From Burkholderiales bacterium (lineage in GTDB: Bacteria > Pseudomonadota > Gammaproteobacteria > Burkholderiales > SG8-39), in the NCBI GenBank assembly GCA_014860445.1, contig JACZJT010000008.1, positions 62,001 through 126,000 on the forward strand: DNA of 64,000 nt, given 5' to 3'. Both the position numbers and the translations under genes were made by a program. A model generated the notes under the pieces. It saw only the letters and a program-made list of their open reading frames with translations, made no database searches and was not told the DNA's origin. This document shows, in pieces, positions 18,739-27,836 of the stretch. Each line of letters opens with the position of its first letter. Position 1 is the stretch's first letter.

Positions 18739-18981
18739 ATGAAAAAAGCATTTGCAGTTCTGGTCGCGTCGCTGTTCCTTGCAGCCAACGCATTTGCGCA
18801 GTCCAGCGGTTCCGGCGGTGCGGGTGGCGCTGGTGGTGCGGCCGGAGCGGCGGCCGGAGGAATTACGGCAGGCATGGTCGCTGCGGCAGTGGCGGTTGCG
18901 GCGGTTGCGGTTGCGGCATCTTCCAGTTCGGACAATCCGGCGGAAGCCGCGGCCACCACGACGACTACGACCACGCAATAG
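18739..18981 (+). CDS. Small secreted Gly/Ala/Thr-rich protein, YjbE-like
   Basis: 80 residues from ATG 18739, chosen because AAGGGAG ends 7 bases upstream; ATG 18733 would overlap that site. A signal peptide (MKKAFAVLVASLFLAANAFA) is followed by Gly/Ala repeats, a hydrophobic stretch of Ala/Val (about 45-62), SSSSDN, and a tail of consecutive threonines ending TTQ. The plan of signal peptide, Gly/Ala region, hydrophobic segment and poly-Thr-Gln tail resembles E. coli YjbE, encoded in an exopolysaccharide operon. That likeness is from memory and weak because of low complexity. No yjbFGH-like genes lie next to it. Confidence 0.65.
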   Translation: MKKAFAVLVASLFLAANAFAQSSGSGGAGGAGGAAGAAAGGITAGMVAAAVAVAAVAVAASSSSDNPAEAAATTTTTTTQ

Positions 18982-19006
18982 TTTCGCGACTGCGGGCGCG
19001 GCTACC

Positions 19007-19504
19007 CTAGAACAGGGAACCGCGCCGCCGCGGGTACTCGGGCAGGATCATGGTGCTGCGCACGCTGCCCTTGCTCGCGTCGAACAGCACCACGAAATGC
19101 GCGGGGTTGCCGTAGACCTCGCGAAAGCGCCACTCCCAGGCCAATTCGTCGCGCGCCTTGAAATACGCGCTGCGGCTCTCGTCGGGCGGGCCGATCCGGC
19201 GCAGCACTTCGTCCCGGCTCATACCGGCACGAATATGCTTGAAGTTCTCCTCGTCAAGTACGTTGGCTATGCTTTGCAGGCGTCCGTCCGGCGCTATTCT
19301 TGCCATAAACGTGTGGAAGCCCATCGGCCCGCGCGGATAGGCGAGCTGCATCGAACCGTCGGCGTCTTGCCAGCGCTGGGCGGGCTGCCCCATCAGCAAC
19401 TCGACCTGCTCCAGCCGCGACTCGCCGGGCTTCAGCGCCGAACCGGAGTAGGAGGCGCAGCCACCCAGCAGGATGATCGCGATCAGATTGCGCAGACGTT
19501 TCAT
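19007..19504 (-). CDS. BamE/SmpA-like lipoprotein
   Basis: 165 residues. The N terminus MKRLRNLIAIILLGGCASYSG is a lipoprotein signal with lipobox LGGC, so the mature protein starts at that cysteine and is probably outer-membrane anchored. Two segments match the SmpA/OmlA pattern of a helix followed by a glycine turn: ESRLEQVELLMGQPAQRW and MSRDEVLRRIGPPDES, the second followed by WEWRF. BamE itself is shorter, so this is a related two-repeat lipoprotein of unknown partner. The next gene, the hemerythrin, is 12 bases upstream on the same strand. Confidence 0.82.
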   Translation of the reverse strand: MKRLRNLIAIILLGGCASYSGSALKPGESRLEQVELLMGQPAQRWQDADGSMQLAYPRGPMGFHTFMARIAPDGRLQSIANVLDEENFKHIRAGMSRDEVLRRIGPPDESRSAYFKARDELAWEWRFREVYGNPAHFVVLFDASKGSVRSTMILPEYPRRRGSLF

Positions 19505-19516
19505 TCGTGCAAGAGC

Positions 19517-19936
19517 CTAACGATCTGCTTGATCGTGACTCGCGCTAGCTAGAAAAGCGGCCAGTTCCTTGTCCGAGAACAGGATGTGAAAAGCCAGCCA
19601 GGCATCGGGGAACGCCGCGAGCGTGGTTTGCGATGCGATGAAGTCCCGCTCGACGCTGGCTCTCAATTCCAGCGCCTGACGCGTCAACATCGCGTGTTCC
19701 GCCTCATGCGGATCCGCTTTCGGGTAGGCAAATTTAGCCATCAACTCCCGTTCCCGATCGAAATGCGCCTGCGTGTGCGCGATGATGGCGTCGAGCTGCT
19801 TGATGCAGGACGTTTTTCCGCCACCGCTCTCGACGCAGACGCGCAGCTCATCGAACAGCCGGGCCAGTTCCTCATGGTCGGTGTCCATGCTGGCGTGTCC
19901 GGTATCCAGTGTGTCGTCCCACGCTATCCAGTTCAT
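19517..19936 (-). CDS. Bacteriohemerythrin (di-iron O2-binding protein)
   Basis: 139 residues, a single-domain hemerythrin. The di-iron ligands are all recognisable: an N-terminal WDDTLDTGHASMDTDHEEL with two histidines, HFDRERELM (H-x3-E), HEAEH (H-x3-H), and FHILFSDKELAAF (H-x4-D). Such proteins bind oxygen reversibly and are used for O2 storage, delivery or sensing in microaerobic bacteria. No signal peptide or fused signalling domain is present, so it is cytoplasmic. It is 12 bases upstream of the BamE-like lipoprotein gene and likely shares its transcript, though a functional tie is not evident. Confidence 0.93.
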   Translation of the reverse strand: MNWIAWDDTLDTGHASMDTDHEELARLFDELRVCVESGGGKTSCIKQLDAIIAHTQAHFDRERELMAKFAYPKADPHEAEHAMLTRQALELRASVERDFIASQTTLAAFPDAWLAFHILFSDKELAAFLASASHDQADR

Positions 19937-20099
19937 GGTGCGTTTCTCCCGCGCATGCGTTTGCAGGCTACGGCCGGGAGGCCGTCACCCGATATTTTAC
20001 TAGCTTCTCGTCTGCGGGCCGAAGCGCGGGTGGGGTGTCGCGCGAGCGACATGAAGATTCAAGGATACAATGCGATATCGACTCTAGCGCAACGCCGGC

Positions 20100-20951
20100 A
20101 TGCACCTCATTACCTGGAACATTCAATCCTGCCGCGGATGCGACGGCCACGTAGATGCCAAACGCATCGTCGACGTATGCCGCGACATGGCCGATTTCGA
20201 CGTGCTTTGCCTGCAGGAGGTGGCGAGCAATTATCCGGAACTGCCCGGATCGCCGGAACAGAACCAATTCGAGCAGCTAGCCGCACTGTTGCCCGGATTC
20301 GCTGCTGCGGACGGGATTGCGACCGATGTGCTCGGCGCGGGCGGCAGACGACGTTTGTTCGGCAATCTGATCCTGACGCGCTATCCGCTGATCCGGGTGT
20401 TCCGGCATCTGCTGCCCTGGCCGGCCGATCCGACCGTACCGGGGATGCAGCGCGTCGCGCTTGAAACCGTGCTCGCCGCGCCCTTCGGTCCACTGCGCGT
20501 GACCACCACTCACCTCGAATATTATTCCGAGATCCAGCGCCGGCAGCAGGTGAACCGTCTGCGCGAATTGCACGCCGAGGCCGCGCAGCACAGCGCCGAT
20601 CGCAGCCATGCGAAGAAAGAGGGCGGGCCGTTCCAGACCATGCCGCGGCCCGCGTCGTCGATCCTCACCGCGGACTTCAACTTTCGAGCGGACGATCCCC
20701 TGCACGCGCGCATCGTCTCTCCCTACAGCGACGGCACGCCTGCCTATCGCGACGCCTGGCAGGTGCGGCACGGTACGCGGCCGCACGATCACACCATCGG
20801 CGTGCACGACCGCAAGCAGTGGCCGGAAGCCTTCGCCTGCGATTTCATTTTCGTGACCGAGGATCTGGCCGGCCGCATCGAGGACATAAAGGTGAATCTG
20901 GACACCGACGCCTCCGATCACCAGCCGGTGCTCCTGCACCTGCAAGACTAG
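20100..20951 (+). CDS. Endonuclease/exonuclease/phosphatase-family hydrolase
   Basis: 283 residues. The metal-dependent EEP fold is shown by MHLITWNIQSCRG with the early Asn, LCLQEV with the catalytic Glu, TTTHLEYYSE, LTADFNF (Asp and Asn) and the terminal SDHQPVLLHL with Asp-His. The family spans DNases, AP endonucleases, sphingomyelinases and inositol phosphatases, and the specific substrate cannot be decided. No signal peptide is visible. Only 11 bases separate it from the following MFS gene, so they are probably one transcript. Confidence 0.88.
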   Translation: MHLITWNIQSCRGCDGHVDAKRIVDVCRDMADFDVLCLQEVASNYPELPGSPEQNQFEQLAALLPGFAAADGIATDVLGAGGRRRLFGNLILTRYPLIRVFRHLLPWPADPTVPGMQRVALETVLAAPFGPLRVTTTHLEYYSEIQRRQQVNRLRELHAEAAQHSADRSHAKKEGGPFQTMPRPASSILTADFNFRADDPLHARIVSPYSDGTPAYRDAWQVRHGTRPHDHTIGVHDRKQWPEAFACDFIFVTEDLAGRIEDIKVNLDTDASDHQPVLLHLQD

Positions 20952-20962
20952 GTGTCTAGTCC

Positions 20963-22210
20963 GTGACCGACGGCCGCTGGATCGGGTCGCTGTGCCTCGC
21001 TCGCGTCGGTTTCGCGCTGATATTCGTCGCCTATTCGGCTTCGCTCGGGCTGCTCAAGCAGGACTGGGGTCTGTCTTCGGCGCAGGCCGGCCTGATCCAG
21101 TCCGCGTTCCACATCGGCTATCTGGTGTCGCTGTTCGCAATCGGTTTTTTCGCCGACCGCTATGGCGCCAAGCGTACATTTCTTGCGACCAGTATCGCGG
21201 CCTGCGCAAGCGGTCTCGCATTCGCCTTGTTCGCGGACGGCTTCGTGTCGGCGCTGCTGCTGCACGGCCTCACCGGTCTGTGCTCGGGCGGGTCGTATAC
21301 GCCCGGCCTGACCCTGATTGCCGAGCGCTTTCCCGCCGCACGGCGTGGCCGCGCCATGGGTTACTACCTCGCGGCCTCGTCCCTGGGCTATGCGGTCTCG
21401 CTGTGGCTGTCCAGCGTGCTGATCGTGGCCTCCGGCTGGCGCGCCGCGCTCATCGCCTGCGCGTTCGGTCCGGTCGCCGCCAGCCTGCTCGCGGCCTGGG
21501 TGCTGCGCGGCACGCGCAACGTGGTGCATCCGGCCGGATATTTGAATCCCCTGCGCGCATTGCTGGATGTATGGCGCAACAGACCGGCGATGCTTGCAGT
21601 CTGGGCCTATGTGTTCCATTCCTGGGAACTGCTGGGCATGTGGGCCTGGATGCCGACCTATCTTGGCGTGGTGTTGGCGCACGGCCGTGAGAGCAGCGCC
21701 GGCATGGCGAGCCTGGGCATCGCGTTTGCCGCCCTGAGTTATCTCATCAGCACGGCGGGCAGCATCGGCGGGGGGGTGCTGTCCGACCGATGGGGGCGCA
21801 CGGCGGTGATCCTGCTGATGTCGATCGCCAGCCTGGTGTGCTCGTTCACGTTTGGCTGGCTGATCGCCGCACCGGCCTGGATCGTGGTGGCGGTCGCCAT
21901 TGCCTATAATCTGACGGCCATCGGCGACTCCTCGGTCTACTCCACCGCGATGACTGAACTCGTGCCCGCGCATTGTCTGGGGGCGGCGTTCGCGCTGCGC
22001 TCGGTGCTGGGCTTCGGCGTCGGCGCCATCAGTCCGTGGGTGTTCGGCCTGGTGCTCGACCTGGGGCAGGGCGCGGGCAGCGCGCACGCGGACGCGGCCT
22101 GGGGCTGGGCGTGGACGGCGCTGGGCATCGGCGCCATGCTGGGGCCGATCGCCACCTTGAGATTGCGCGCGCTGAAAGAAAGCACGCAGATGGCGGGCGG
22201 GAAACGCTGA
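20963..22210 (+). CDS. MFS transporter
   Basis: 415 residues, starting at GTG 20963. About twelve hydrophobic helices are evident. The loop between helices 2 and 3 has the MFS signature GFFADRYGAKRTFLATS, and the second half repeats it weakly as GGGVLSDRWGRTAVILL. The protein resembles the sugar-phosphate/cyanate-type antiporter-like MFS families rather than drug exporters. The substrate is not predictable. It follows the EEP hydrolase by 11 bases. Confidence 0.88.
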   Translation: MTDGRWIGSLCLARVGFALIFVAYSASLGLLKQDWGLSSAQAGLIQSAFHIGYLVSLFAIGFFADRYGAKRTFLATSIAACASGLAFALFADGFVSALLLHGLTGLCSGGSYTPGLTLIAERFPAARRGRAMGYYLAASSLGYAVSLWLSSVLIVASGWRAALIACAFGPVAASLLAAWVLRGTRNVVHPAGYLNPLRALLDVWRNRPAMLAVWAYVFHSWELLGMWAWMPTYLGVVLAHGRESSAGMASLGIAFAALSYLISTAGSIGGGVLSDRWGRTAVILLMSIASLVCSFTFGWLIAAPAWIVVAVAIAYNLTAIGDSSVYSTAMTELVPAHCLGAAFALRSVLGFGVGAISPWVFGLVLDLGQGAGSAHADAAWGWAWTALGIGAMLGPIATLRLRALKESTQMAGGKR

Positions 22211-22251
22211 GCGTCAGTCCGGCAGGGCCAGGATGTCGAATTGACGCCGGC

Positions 22252-22731
22252 TCAAAGATTTATCTTCAGCTTTCGGCCGCCGCTTATGGAAAAACCTTCA
22301 CGCATATAGAACTGCAATGTTCTGTCGAATTGCGGGAGGGGCGGTGTCGTGACTTCCAGTCGCGACCATTTGCGGGACGAACCGAAAGCTTTGGCTTGAG
22401 ACAGGAGTCGCAATCCCACTTCCCTGTCCCTGTGCCCGGGCCGAACATAGAGCTCGGGTATGGTGCCGAAGGCGCCCCCGGCGTAAAGCGAGTGGCTTTC
22501 AAAGAGTGAAATAAATCCGACCGGGTCCGTTCCGTCGGCGCGTGCGATGAAGACATAGTATTTTTCGACCCTGAAGAAGTCTTCGAGTCGGGCGGTGGTT
22601 TCTTCAAGGTCGAAATTGAACACCTGAGCGCCAATGGCGTTTTCGATCTCGGTCAGCAACTCGCCGGCCATCGTCGATACTTCACGCGCGTCGGCCGAGC
22701 CCGCTCTTTGAATCGTGATTTTCTCTTTCAT
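22252..22731 (-). CDS. GNAT-family N-acetyltransferase
   Basis: 159 residues. The central GNAT strand and pyrophosphate loop are IPELYVRPGHRDREVGLRLL; the RxxGxG motif is degenerate (RDREVG), and the C-terminal strand is FYMREGFSISGG. The second half is normal for GNAT enzymes. Substrate unknown. It is the last gene of a minus-strand run that begins with the MetY-type enzyme at 25665; the gap to the GST gene is 40 bases. Confidence 0.82.
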   Translation of the reverse strand: MKEKITIQRAGSADAREVSTMAGELLTEIENAIGAQVFNFDLEETTARLEDFFRVEKYYVFIARADGTDPVGFISLFESHSLYAGGAFGTIPELYVRPGHRDREVGLRLLSQAKAFGSSRKWSRLEVTTPPLPQFDRTLQFYMREGFSISGGRKLKINL

Positions 22732-22771
22732 GGAAATCGCCGCAGTGTTTTTCCCTCGGTGTTGAATACGC

Positions 22772-23509
22772 TCAAATGCGCATGATGCCGCGGCGGGGTG
22801 TGACCGTGGCGTAAGTCTCGCTGGTCAGGGGTGCGCCCATTTCGGTCAGCACCGAGCGGTGTTTCGGAATCGGTGTGCGCATCAGCCGGTCTTCGTAGGG
22901 TTTGAGCCGGGCGAACGCTTCCAGGCCCAGCACGCGCCCGGCGAATGCCGCTGTCAGCGGCCAGCGTTCCGTGTCCACGCGAAAGCGCGCGAACGCGGCA
23001 TTGCGAAAGAATGCGGCAATGCTGATGTCGGCGATGGATAGATCGCCGAAGAGAAAGCCCTGTTGCGGTACCTGCGCCTCCAGATAGTCCAGGACTTGCG
23101 GCATTTCCTCGGTCGTCGTCTTGGCCAGTGCTGCTTCGTCGGGCTTCTTCCCCCAAACGTAGGGATTGATCGCCACCTGATTGAACAGCTGCCAGATGAA
23201 TACCTCGCCCATGCGCGTATCGGCGTATTCCTCCAGCCAGCGTGCGCGCGCGCGATCGGCGAGGTCCACCGGATACAGCGCGGGCTTCGGATAGCGGTCT
23301 TCCAGGTACTGGCAAATAATGGAGGAGTCCGAAAGGGTTACGGCGCCGTCGATGAGAACGGGTATGCGGCGCAGGGGGCTGAGTCCGGCGAAGCGCTCGT
23401 CGCCAAGAAAGGGAATGATGGGATCGATCTCGTAGCTCAATCCCTTGAGATCCAGTACGACCAGTACCTTGCGCACATAGGGCGAAAGATAAGTGCCGAT
23501 TATTTTCAT
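22772..23509 (-). CDS. Glutathione S-transferase family protein
   Basis: 245 residues. The N-terminal thioredoxin-like domain shows MKIIGTYLSPYVRKVLVVLDLKGLSYE, and the glutathione-binding turn IPVLIDGAVTLSDSSIICQYLEDRYP with the cis-proline and Asp-Ser pair. The all-helical C-terminal domain includes FLFGDLSIADISIAAFF, the family's conserved N-capping box. The longer ORF 22728-23552 in another frame is a shadow. Likely a detoxification or stress GST; the specific reaction is unknown. Confidence 0.9.
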   Translation of the reverse strand: MKIIGTYLSPYVRKVLVVLDLKGLSYEIDPIIPFLGDERFAGLSPLRRIPVLIDGAVTLSDSSIICQYLEDRYPKPALYPVDLADRARARWLEEYADTRMGEVFIWQLFNQVAINPYVWGKKPDEAALAKTTTEEMPQVLDYLEAQVPQQGFLFGDLSIADISIAAFFRNAAFARFRVDTERWPLTAAFAGRVLGLEAFARLKPYEDRLMRTPIPKHRSVLTEMGAPLTSETYATVTPRRGIMRI

Positions 23510-23562
23510 CCTGTCGCCCTCGAGTATTCTGCGGCGCGCGCTCCGTTCGCACCAGCGGCGCC

Positions 23563-24360
23563 TTATTTCAGGAATCCGACCAGCGCGTCCAGCACTTCGT
23601 CGGGTTTCTCGGCCATCATATTGTGTCCGCTGCCGTCGATGACCGTGGTTTGCGCGCCCTTGAGCGACTTCGCAAAATCGCGCGCTGCGCGCAAGGGTGT
23701 CATCTGATCACGCTTGGCCAGCAGCATCATCGCGGGGCAGCGCAAGCGGGCGGCGGCCTCTTCGCCGCCTGAATAGGCGTTGCATGCGAGGAAATCCACG
23801 TGCATCACGCCGGGTTTCTGCCGCTGCATCAGCCGCAGGTTCTCGCCGATCACCCAGAAGCCGGGCCCCGGACAGTTCGGGTACTGCGCATAGCCGGAGT
23901 GCGACCAGATGTTGACCATGTCCTGCGCGAGCGGCTCGCTGTCCCTGGTCGCGGCCAGCAGGTCCGCCGACACTTTCATCGGATAGGCGATGGCGAGCAG
24001 AGCGATTTTCGCCACGCGATCCGGATGGCGCGCTGCGCACTCCAGCGCGATCAGCGAGCCCATGCTGTGGCCCGCGATGGCCGCCTGTTTCACGCCCGCC
24101 GCGTCCTGCGCTGCGGCGACCCAATCGGCAAGCTCCCCGACGCTTGCGAGCGCAGGGCCCGCGCTGCGGCCGTGACCGGGGAGGTCGACTGCGAGTACCC
24201 CGTACCCGTGGTGTGCGAGATAGCGGCTCTGCAGGATCCACACGCTGTGATCGTGCTGGGCGCCGTGTACGAACATCACCGTCGGCAGCGTTGCGTCGAA
24301 GGGCTTGCCGCCCGTGTAGGCGTAGGCTAGTCTGCCGTTGACCTCGAATTGCATCGCCAC
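23563..24360 (-). CDS. Alpha/beta-hydrolase
   Basis: 265 residues. Oxyanion motif VMFVHGAQHDHSVW, nucleophile elbow IAGHSMGSLIAL (G-H-S-M-G), acid strand MMLLAKRDQMTPL and terminal catalytic histidine in IDGSGHNMMAEKPDEV form a complete Ser-Asp-His triad. No signal peptide, so it is cytoplasmic. It begins 3 bases after the stop of the MetY-type gene and is almost certainly in its operon. Substrate unknown; ester or C-C bond hydrolysis are both possible. Confidence 0.9.
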   Translation of the reverse strand: MAMQFEVNGRLAYAYTGGKPFDATLPTVMFVHGAQHDHSVWILQSRYLAHHGYGVLAVDLPGHGRSAGPALASVGELADWVAAAQDAAGVKQAAIAGHSMGSLIALECAARHPDRVAKIALLAIAYPMKVSADLLAATRDSEPLAQDMVNIWSHSGYAQYPNCPGPGFWVIGENLRLMQRQKPGVMHVDFLACNAYSGGEEAAARLRCPAMMLLAKRDQMTPLRAARDFAKSLKGAQTTVIDGSGHNMMAEKPDEVLDALVGFLK

Positions 24361-24363
24361 CTC

Positions 24364-25665
24364 CTATTTGCCGGATTTTTGCGACGCGCGCAGGCCCGCA
24401 CCCAGATCTTCGATCAGGTCGTCGGGGTCTTCCAGGCCGATGGAGAGCCGCATCGTGCCCTCGGTGATGCCGGCGGCCTTGAGCGCAGCATCGTCCATGC
24501 GGAAATGCGTGGTGCTCGCGGGATGGATCACCAGTGACTTCGCGTCGCCGACATTGGCGAGATGCGAAAAGATTTTCAGCGCCTCGACGAAACGCTGGCC
24601 CCCGATGCGGTCGCCCTTGATCGAAAAACTGAATACCGCACCGCAGCCTTTGGGCAGCAGTTTCTTCGCCAGTTCGTAATCCGGATGCCCGGGCAATTCC
24701 GGATAGGCCACCGATTCGACCGCCGGATGCTTCGCCAGGAATTCCACCACTTTGCGCGTGTTCTCCACGTGGCGGGCCATTCTGAGCGGCAATGTTTCCA
24801 CGCCCTGCAGAATCTGGAACGCGGTGGCCGGGCTCATGCAGGCGCCGAAGTCGCGCAGCCCCTCGCGCCGCGCGCGCAGCGAGAATGCCGCGACGGTGGA
24901 TTCCTCGGAGAAATTCATGCCGTGGAAACCCTCGTATTCGCTGGTGAGCTCCGGAAACTTGCCCGAGGCGACCCAGTCGAAATTGCCGCCGTCGACCAGG
25001 ATGCCGCCGATGGCGACGCCGTGCCCGCCGAGAAACTTGGTGGCCGAATGGAACAGCAAATCGGCGCCATGATCGAACGGCCTCATCAAATACGGCGTGG
25101 TGAAGGTCGAATCGACCATCAGCGGCAGGCCGTGTTCATGTGCGATCGCCGCGACCGCGGGGACATCGAGCACGTCCAGGCCGGGGTTGCCCAGCGTCTC
25201 GGCGAACAGGGCTTTGGTGTTCGGGCGAATGGCGGCGCGCCAGGCGTCCAGGTCGCGCGGCCTGACGAAGGTGGTTTCGACGCCGAAGCGCGGCAGGGTG
25301 TAGTGCAGCAGATTGTGCGAGCCGCCGTAGAGCGCGCCGGAAGAGACGATGTGGGAACCGGCGCCGGCGATGGTGGCGAGTCCCAGATGCAGCGCCGCCT
25401 GGCCGCTGGCGGTGGCGATGCCCGCGACCCCGCCTTCCAGTGCCGCGACTCTTTCTTCCAGAACCGCGTTGGTCGGATTGGAGATGCGCGAATACACATG
25501 GCCCGCGCGTTCCATGTTGAACAGCGCGGCGGCGTGGTCCGAATCGCGGAACACGAAGGACGTGGTGAAGTAAATCGGCGTGGCGCGCGCACCGGTGTGC
25601 GGGTCGGGCGCCTGCCCGGCGTGCAGGCTGAGCGTGTCGAAGCCTAGATATTTTGGTTGGGCCAT
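24364..25665 (-). CDS. O-acetylhomoserine sulfhydrylase-type PLP enzyme (Cys/Met metabolism)
   Basis: 433 residues from ATG 25665, which has CGGAGGATTC directly upstream; the ORF's start at 25728 is rejected. It belongs to the Cys/Met-metabolism PLP fold: YSRISNPTNAVLEERVAALEGG for the phosphate contact, the aldimine lysine in LLFHSATKFLGGHGVAIGG, and ETLGNPGLDVLDVPAVAAIA. The length and the FGACMSPATAFQILQGVETLPLRM stretch fit O-acetylhomoserine aminocarboxypropyltransferase (MetY) better than cystathionine synthases. It makes homocysteine or methionine precursors from sulfide or methanethiol. First gene of a run with the hydrolase. Confidence 0.9.
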   Translation of the reverse strand: MAQPKYLGFDTLSLHAGQAPDPHTGARATPIYFTTSFVFRDSDHAAALFNMERAGHVYSRISNPTNAVLEERVAALEGGVAGIATASGQAALHLGLATIAGAGSHIVSSGALYGGSHNLLHYTLPRFGVETTFVRPRDLDAWRAAIRPNTKALFAETLGNPGLDVLDVPAVAAIAHEHGLPLMVDSTFTTPYLMRPFDHGADLLFHSATKFLGGHGVAIGGILVDGGNFDWVASGKFPELTSEYEGFHGMNFSEESTVAAFSLRARREGLRDFGACMSPATAFQILQGVETLPLRMARHVENTRKVVEFLAKHPAVESVAYPELPGHPDYELAKKLLPKGCGAVFSFSIKGDRIGGQRFVEALKIFSHLANVGDAKSLVIHPASTTHFRMDDAALKAAGITEGTMRLSIGLEDPDDLIEDLGAGLRASQKSGK

Positions 25666-25739
25666 GAATCCTCCGCGAGGTGAGGGGCATTTTATCAGGA
25701 TGTTCACCAGGGACCGATCGCGTATCATCGCGGGTTCCC

Positions 25740-26993
25740 ATGGCCCAACAAGAAAACGTGCCCCCGCAGTTCGAACTTATGCTGAAGGTGTTTCTGCCTT
25801 TCGCGGGCGGCTACTATCTTTCCTATCTGTACCGCACCGTCAACGCCATCATCTCGCCCGATCTGGTGAGCGAGTTCGGCCTGGGCCCCGCCGATCTTGG
25901 GCTGCTGACCAGTTCCTACTTTCTGACCTTCGCCATGTTCCAGTTGCCCCTGGGAATACTGCTGGACCGCTACGGTCCGCGGCGCGTGAACGCCTCACTG
26001 CTGATGCTGGCCGGGACCGGTGCGGCGCTTTTCGGACTCGCCCAGGGACTGCCCGGCCTGATCGTCGCGCGCGCGCTGATCGGGCTGGGCGTCTCCGGTT
26101 GCCTGATGTCGAGCATGAAGGTATTCACCCTGTGGTTCCCGATGAACCGGCTGGCCACGCTCAATGGCTGGCTGCTTTCCTGCGGCGGACTGGGTGCCTT
26201 GTCCGCGTCCAAGCCGGCGGAAGAGCTGCTGCGCATCACGGACTGGCACAGCGTGTTCCTCATGCTCGCGGCGCTGACCTTTGCGGCGGCCGGCGCAATT
26301 TTTCTGGTGGTGCCCGAGCGCGAAGCCCCCAGCGCGCCGCAGAGTCTGGCGGACTCGTTGCGCAGCCTGCCGGCCATTCTGCGCAATGCGAATTTCTGGA
26401 GACTGGGCCTGCTCGTGATCGCCGGTCAGGGCGTGTTCATGTCGCTGCAGAGCCTCTGGATCGCGCCCTGGCTAAAAGACGTGGCCGGCCTGGGACGCGC
26501 CGAGGTCGGAACGCATTTGCTGATCGCCGCACTGGGCATGATCGTGGGCGCCGCGCTGTGGGGCGTGGTCGCCGACTGGCTGCTGCGTCATGGTGTTGAG
26601 ACGGTCAAAGTCGTGCTGGTCGGCGTCGGCTGCAATCTGATAATACTGACGATGTTCGCGTTCGGGGTGACGCGGGGGACGCTGCCCATGCTGTTCGCAC
26701 TGACCCTGTTCGGGCAGGCGCAACCGCTGGTCTACGCGATTCTGTCCAAGGAGTTTCCGCTGGAACTTTCGGGACGCGTCATCAGCACCCTGAATTTCAT
26801 GGTGTTCCTGAGTGCGTTCTCCGTGCAATGGGGTACCGGCCTGATCATCAACCTTTGGCCGGTCGAGGCGGGCAGCTACGCCAGGGCCGGCTATGCCACC
26901 GCGTTTGGAGCCTGCGTCGTGCTGCTGCTGGTGCCTTACCTGCTGTTGCTGCTGTCGCGCCGGCCCCGCGTACCTGACCCTGCCGCTCAATAG
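25740..26993 (+). CDS. MFS transporter
   Basis: 417 residues from ATG 25740 (MAQQENVPPQFELML); the upstream ATG at 25680 lies inside the divergent gene's leader. Twelve hydrophobic helices are apparent. The loop 2-3 motif is GILLDRYGPRRVNASLLML. Similar proteins are NarK-like or general MFS carriers; the substrate is not evident. It is divergent from the MetY gene, leaving 74 bases between the starts for both promoters. Confidence 0.87.
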   Translation: MAQQENVPPQFELMLKVFLPFAGGYYLSYLYRTVNAIISPDLVSEFGLGPADLGLLTSSYFLTFAMFQLPLGILLDRYGPRRVNASLLMLAGTGAALFGLAQGLPGLIVARALIGLGVSGCLMSSMKVFTLWFPMNRLATLNGWLLSCGGLGALSASKPAEELLRITDWHSVFLMLAALTFAAAGAIFLVVPEREAPSAPQSLADSLRSLPAILRNANFWRLGLLVIAGQGVFMSLQSLWIAPWLKDVAGLGRAEVGTHLLIAALGMIVGAALWGVVADWLLRHGVETVKVVLVGVGCNLIILTMFAFGVTRGTLPMLFALTLFGQAQPLVYAILSKEFPLELSGRVISTLNFMVFLSAFSVQWGTGLIINLWPVEAGSYARAGYATAFGACVVLLLVPYLLLLLSRRPRVPDPAAQ

Positions 26994-27012
26994 GCGCGGG
27001 AGCGCCGCCGGT

Positions 27013-27705
27013 CTATTTCTTTCCGCCCGCCTTGGCCGCTTCTTCCTGGGCGAGCATTTCCTGGCGCGCTTTCTTGATCACATCGGCCGTCGCGCCATGG
27101 CCCATTTTCAATGCCAATTCCACCGCGCTTTCGCCGTCCTTGCTGAGGAGGGCCACGTTGGCGCCGTTGCGTATGAACAATTCGACCATCTCCGCGTTGC
27201 CCCGCATCGCGGCGTACTGCAGCGGCGTATAGCCCTTGTCGCTGAGCACGTTCGGGTCGAAGTTCATGGAAAGGACTTTTTGCGCATACACCAGATTGTC
27301 TTTTTCGATCGCATAGAACATCGCCTTGACGCCTTCCGGACTTTTCTCCCGCGGTTTCGGTTCCAGTCCGGTGGGTAGAATGCTGACGACATAATTGATC
27401 AGCGAGATGCCGACCATGGCGATCAGCGCGATGATCAGCGGAACCTTGGAGATGCCCAGCGTGTCGGACCAGGCATCGGTGACGTTGGCGCCGACCACCA
27501 GCAAGGCCACCATGATGAAAAAGGCGAACTTCAAATAGAGGAACAGCGCGATCACCAGCAGGATGCCGAGGATCGCCGCGATATAGCCGCGGTCTACGCT
27601 CAATTGGTCGGCTACTTCGGCCGGAAGCAAAGCGAAGACAGTGGCTAGCCCAACCAGACCGACGAGCGCCCATTCCTGTATTTTTCTTGCCTGCAGAAAG
27701 TCCAT
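27013..27705 (-). CDS. Membrane protein with C-terminal ankyrin repeats
   Basis: 230 residues. Three to four transmembrane segments come first (WALVGLVGLATVFALL, YIAAILGILLVIALFLYL/FFIMVALLVVG, PLIIALIAMVGISLINYV). After a short linker lie about two to three ankyrin units, clearest at NVLSDKGYTPLQYAAMRGNAEMVELFIRNG and NVALLSKDGESAVELALKMG, ending in a Lys-rich tail. Ankyrin repeats mediate protein binding; the partner is unknown. It ends 20 bases after the MFS gene on the opposite strand. Confidence 0.8.
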   Translation of the reverse strand: MDFLQARKIQEWALVGLVGLATVFALLPAEVADQLSVDRGYIAAILGILLVIALFLYLKFAFFIMVALLVVGANVTDAWSDTLGISKVPLIIALIAMVGISLINYVVSILPTGLEPKPREKSPEGVKAMFYAIEKDNLVYAQKVLSMNFDPNVLSDKGYTPLQYAAMRGNAEMVELFIRNGANVALLSKDGESAVELALKMGHGATADVIKKARQEMLAQEEAAKAGGKK

Positions 27706-27836
27706 GACTTCCTCCGCTTAGCGATGGATTCCGGGATATTGTGAGCAAGCCCGCCGCCATTGGCAAGAGCCGCGCACTGCCGCTAGTATAATCCATCGAT
27801 GGAATTGGCGGTCTGCAAAAGGAGGCGGGAATCGCG

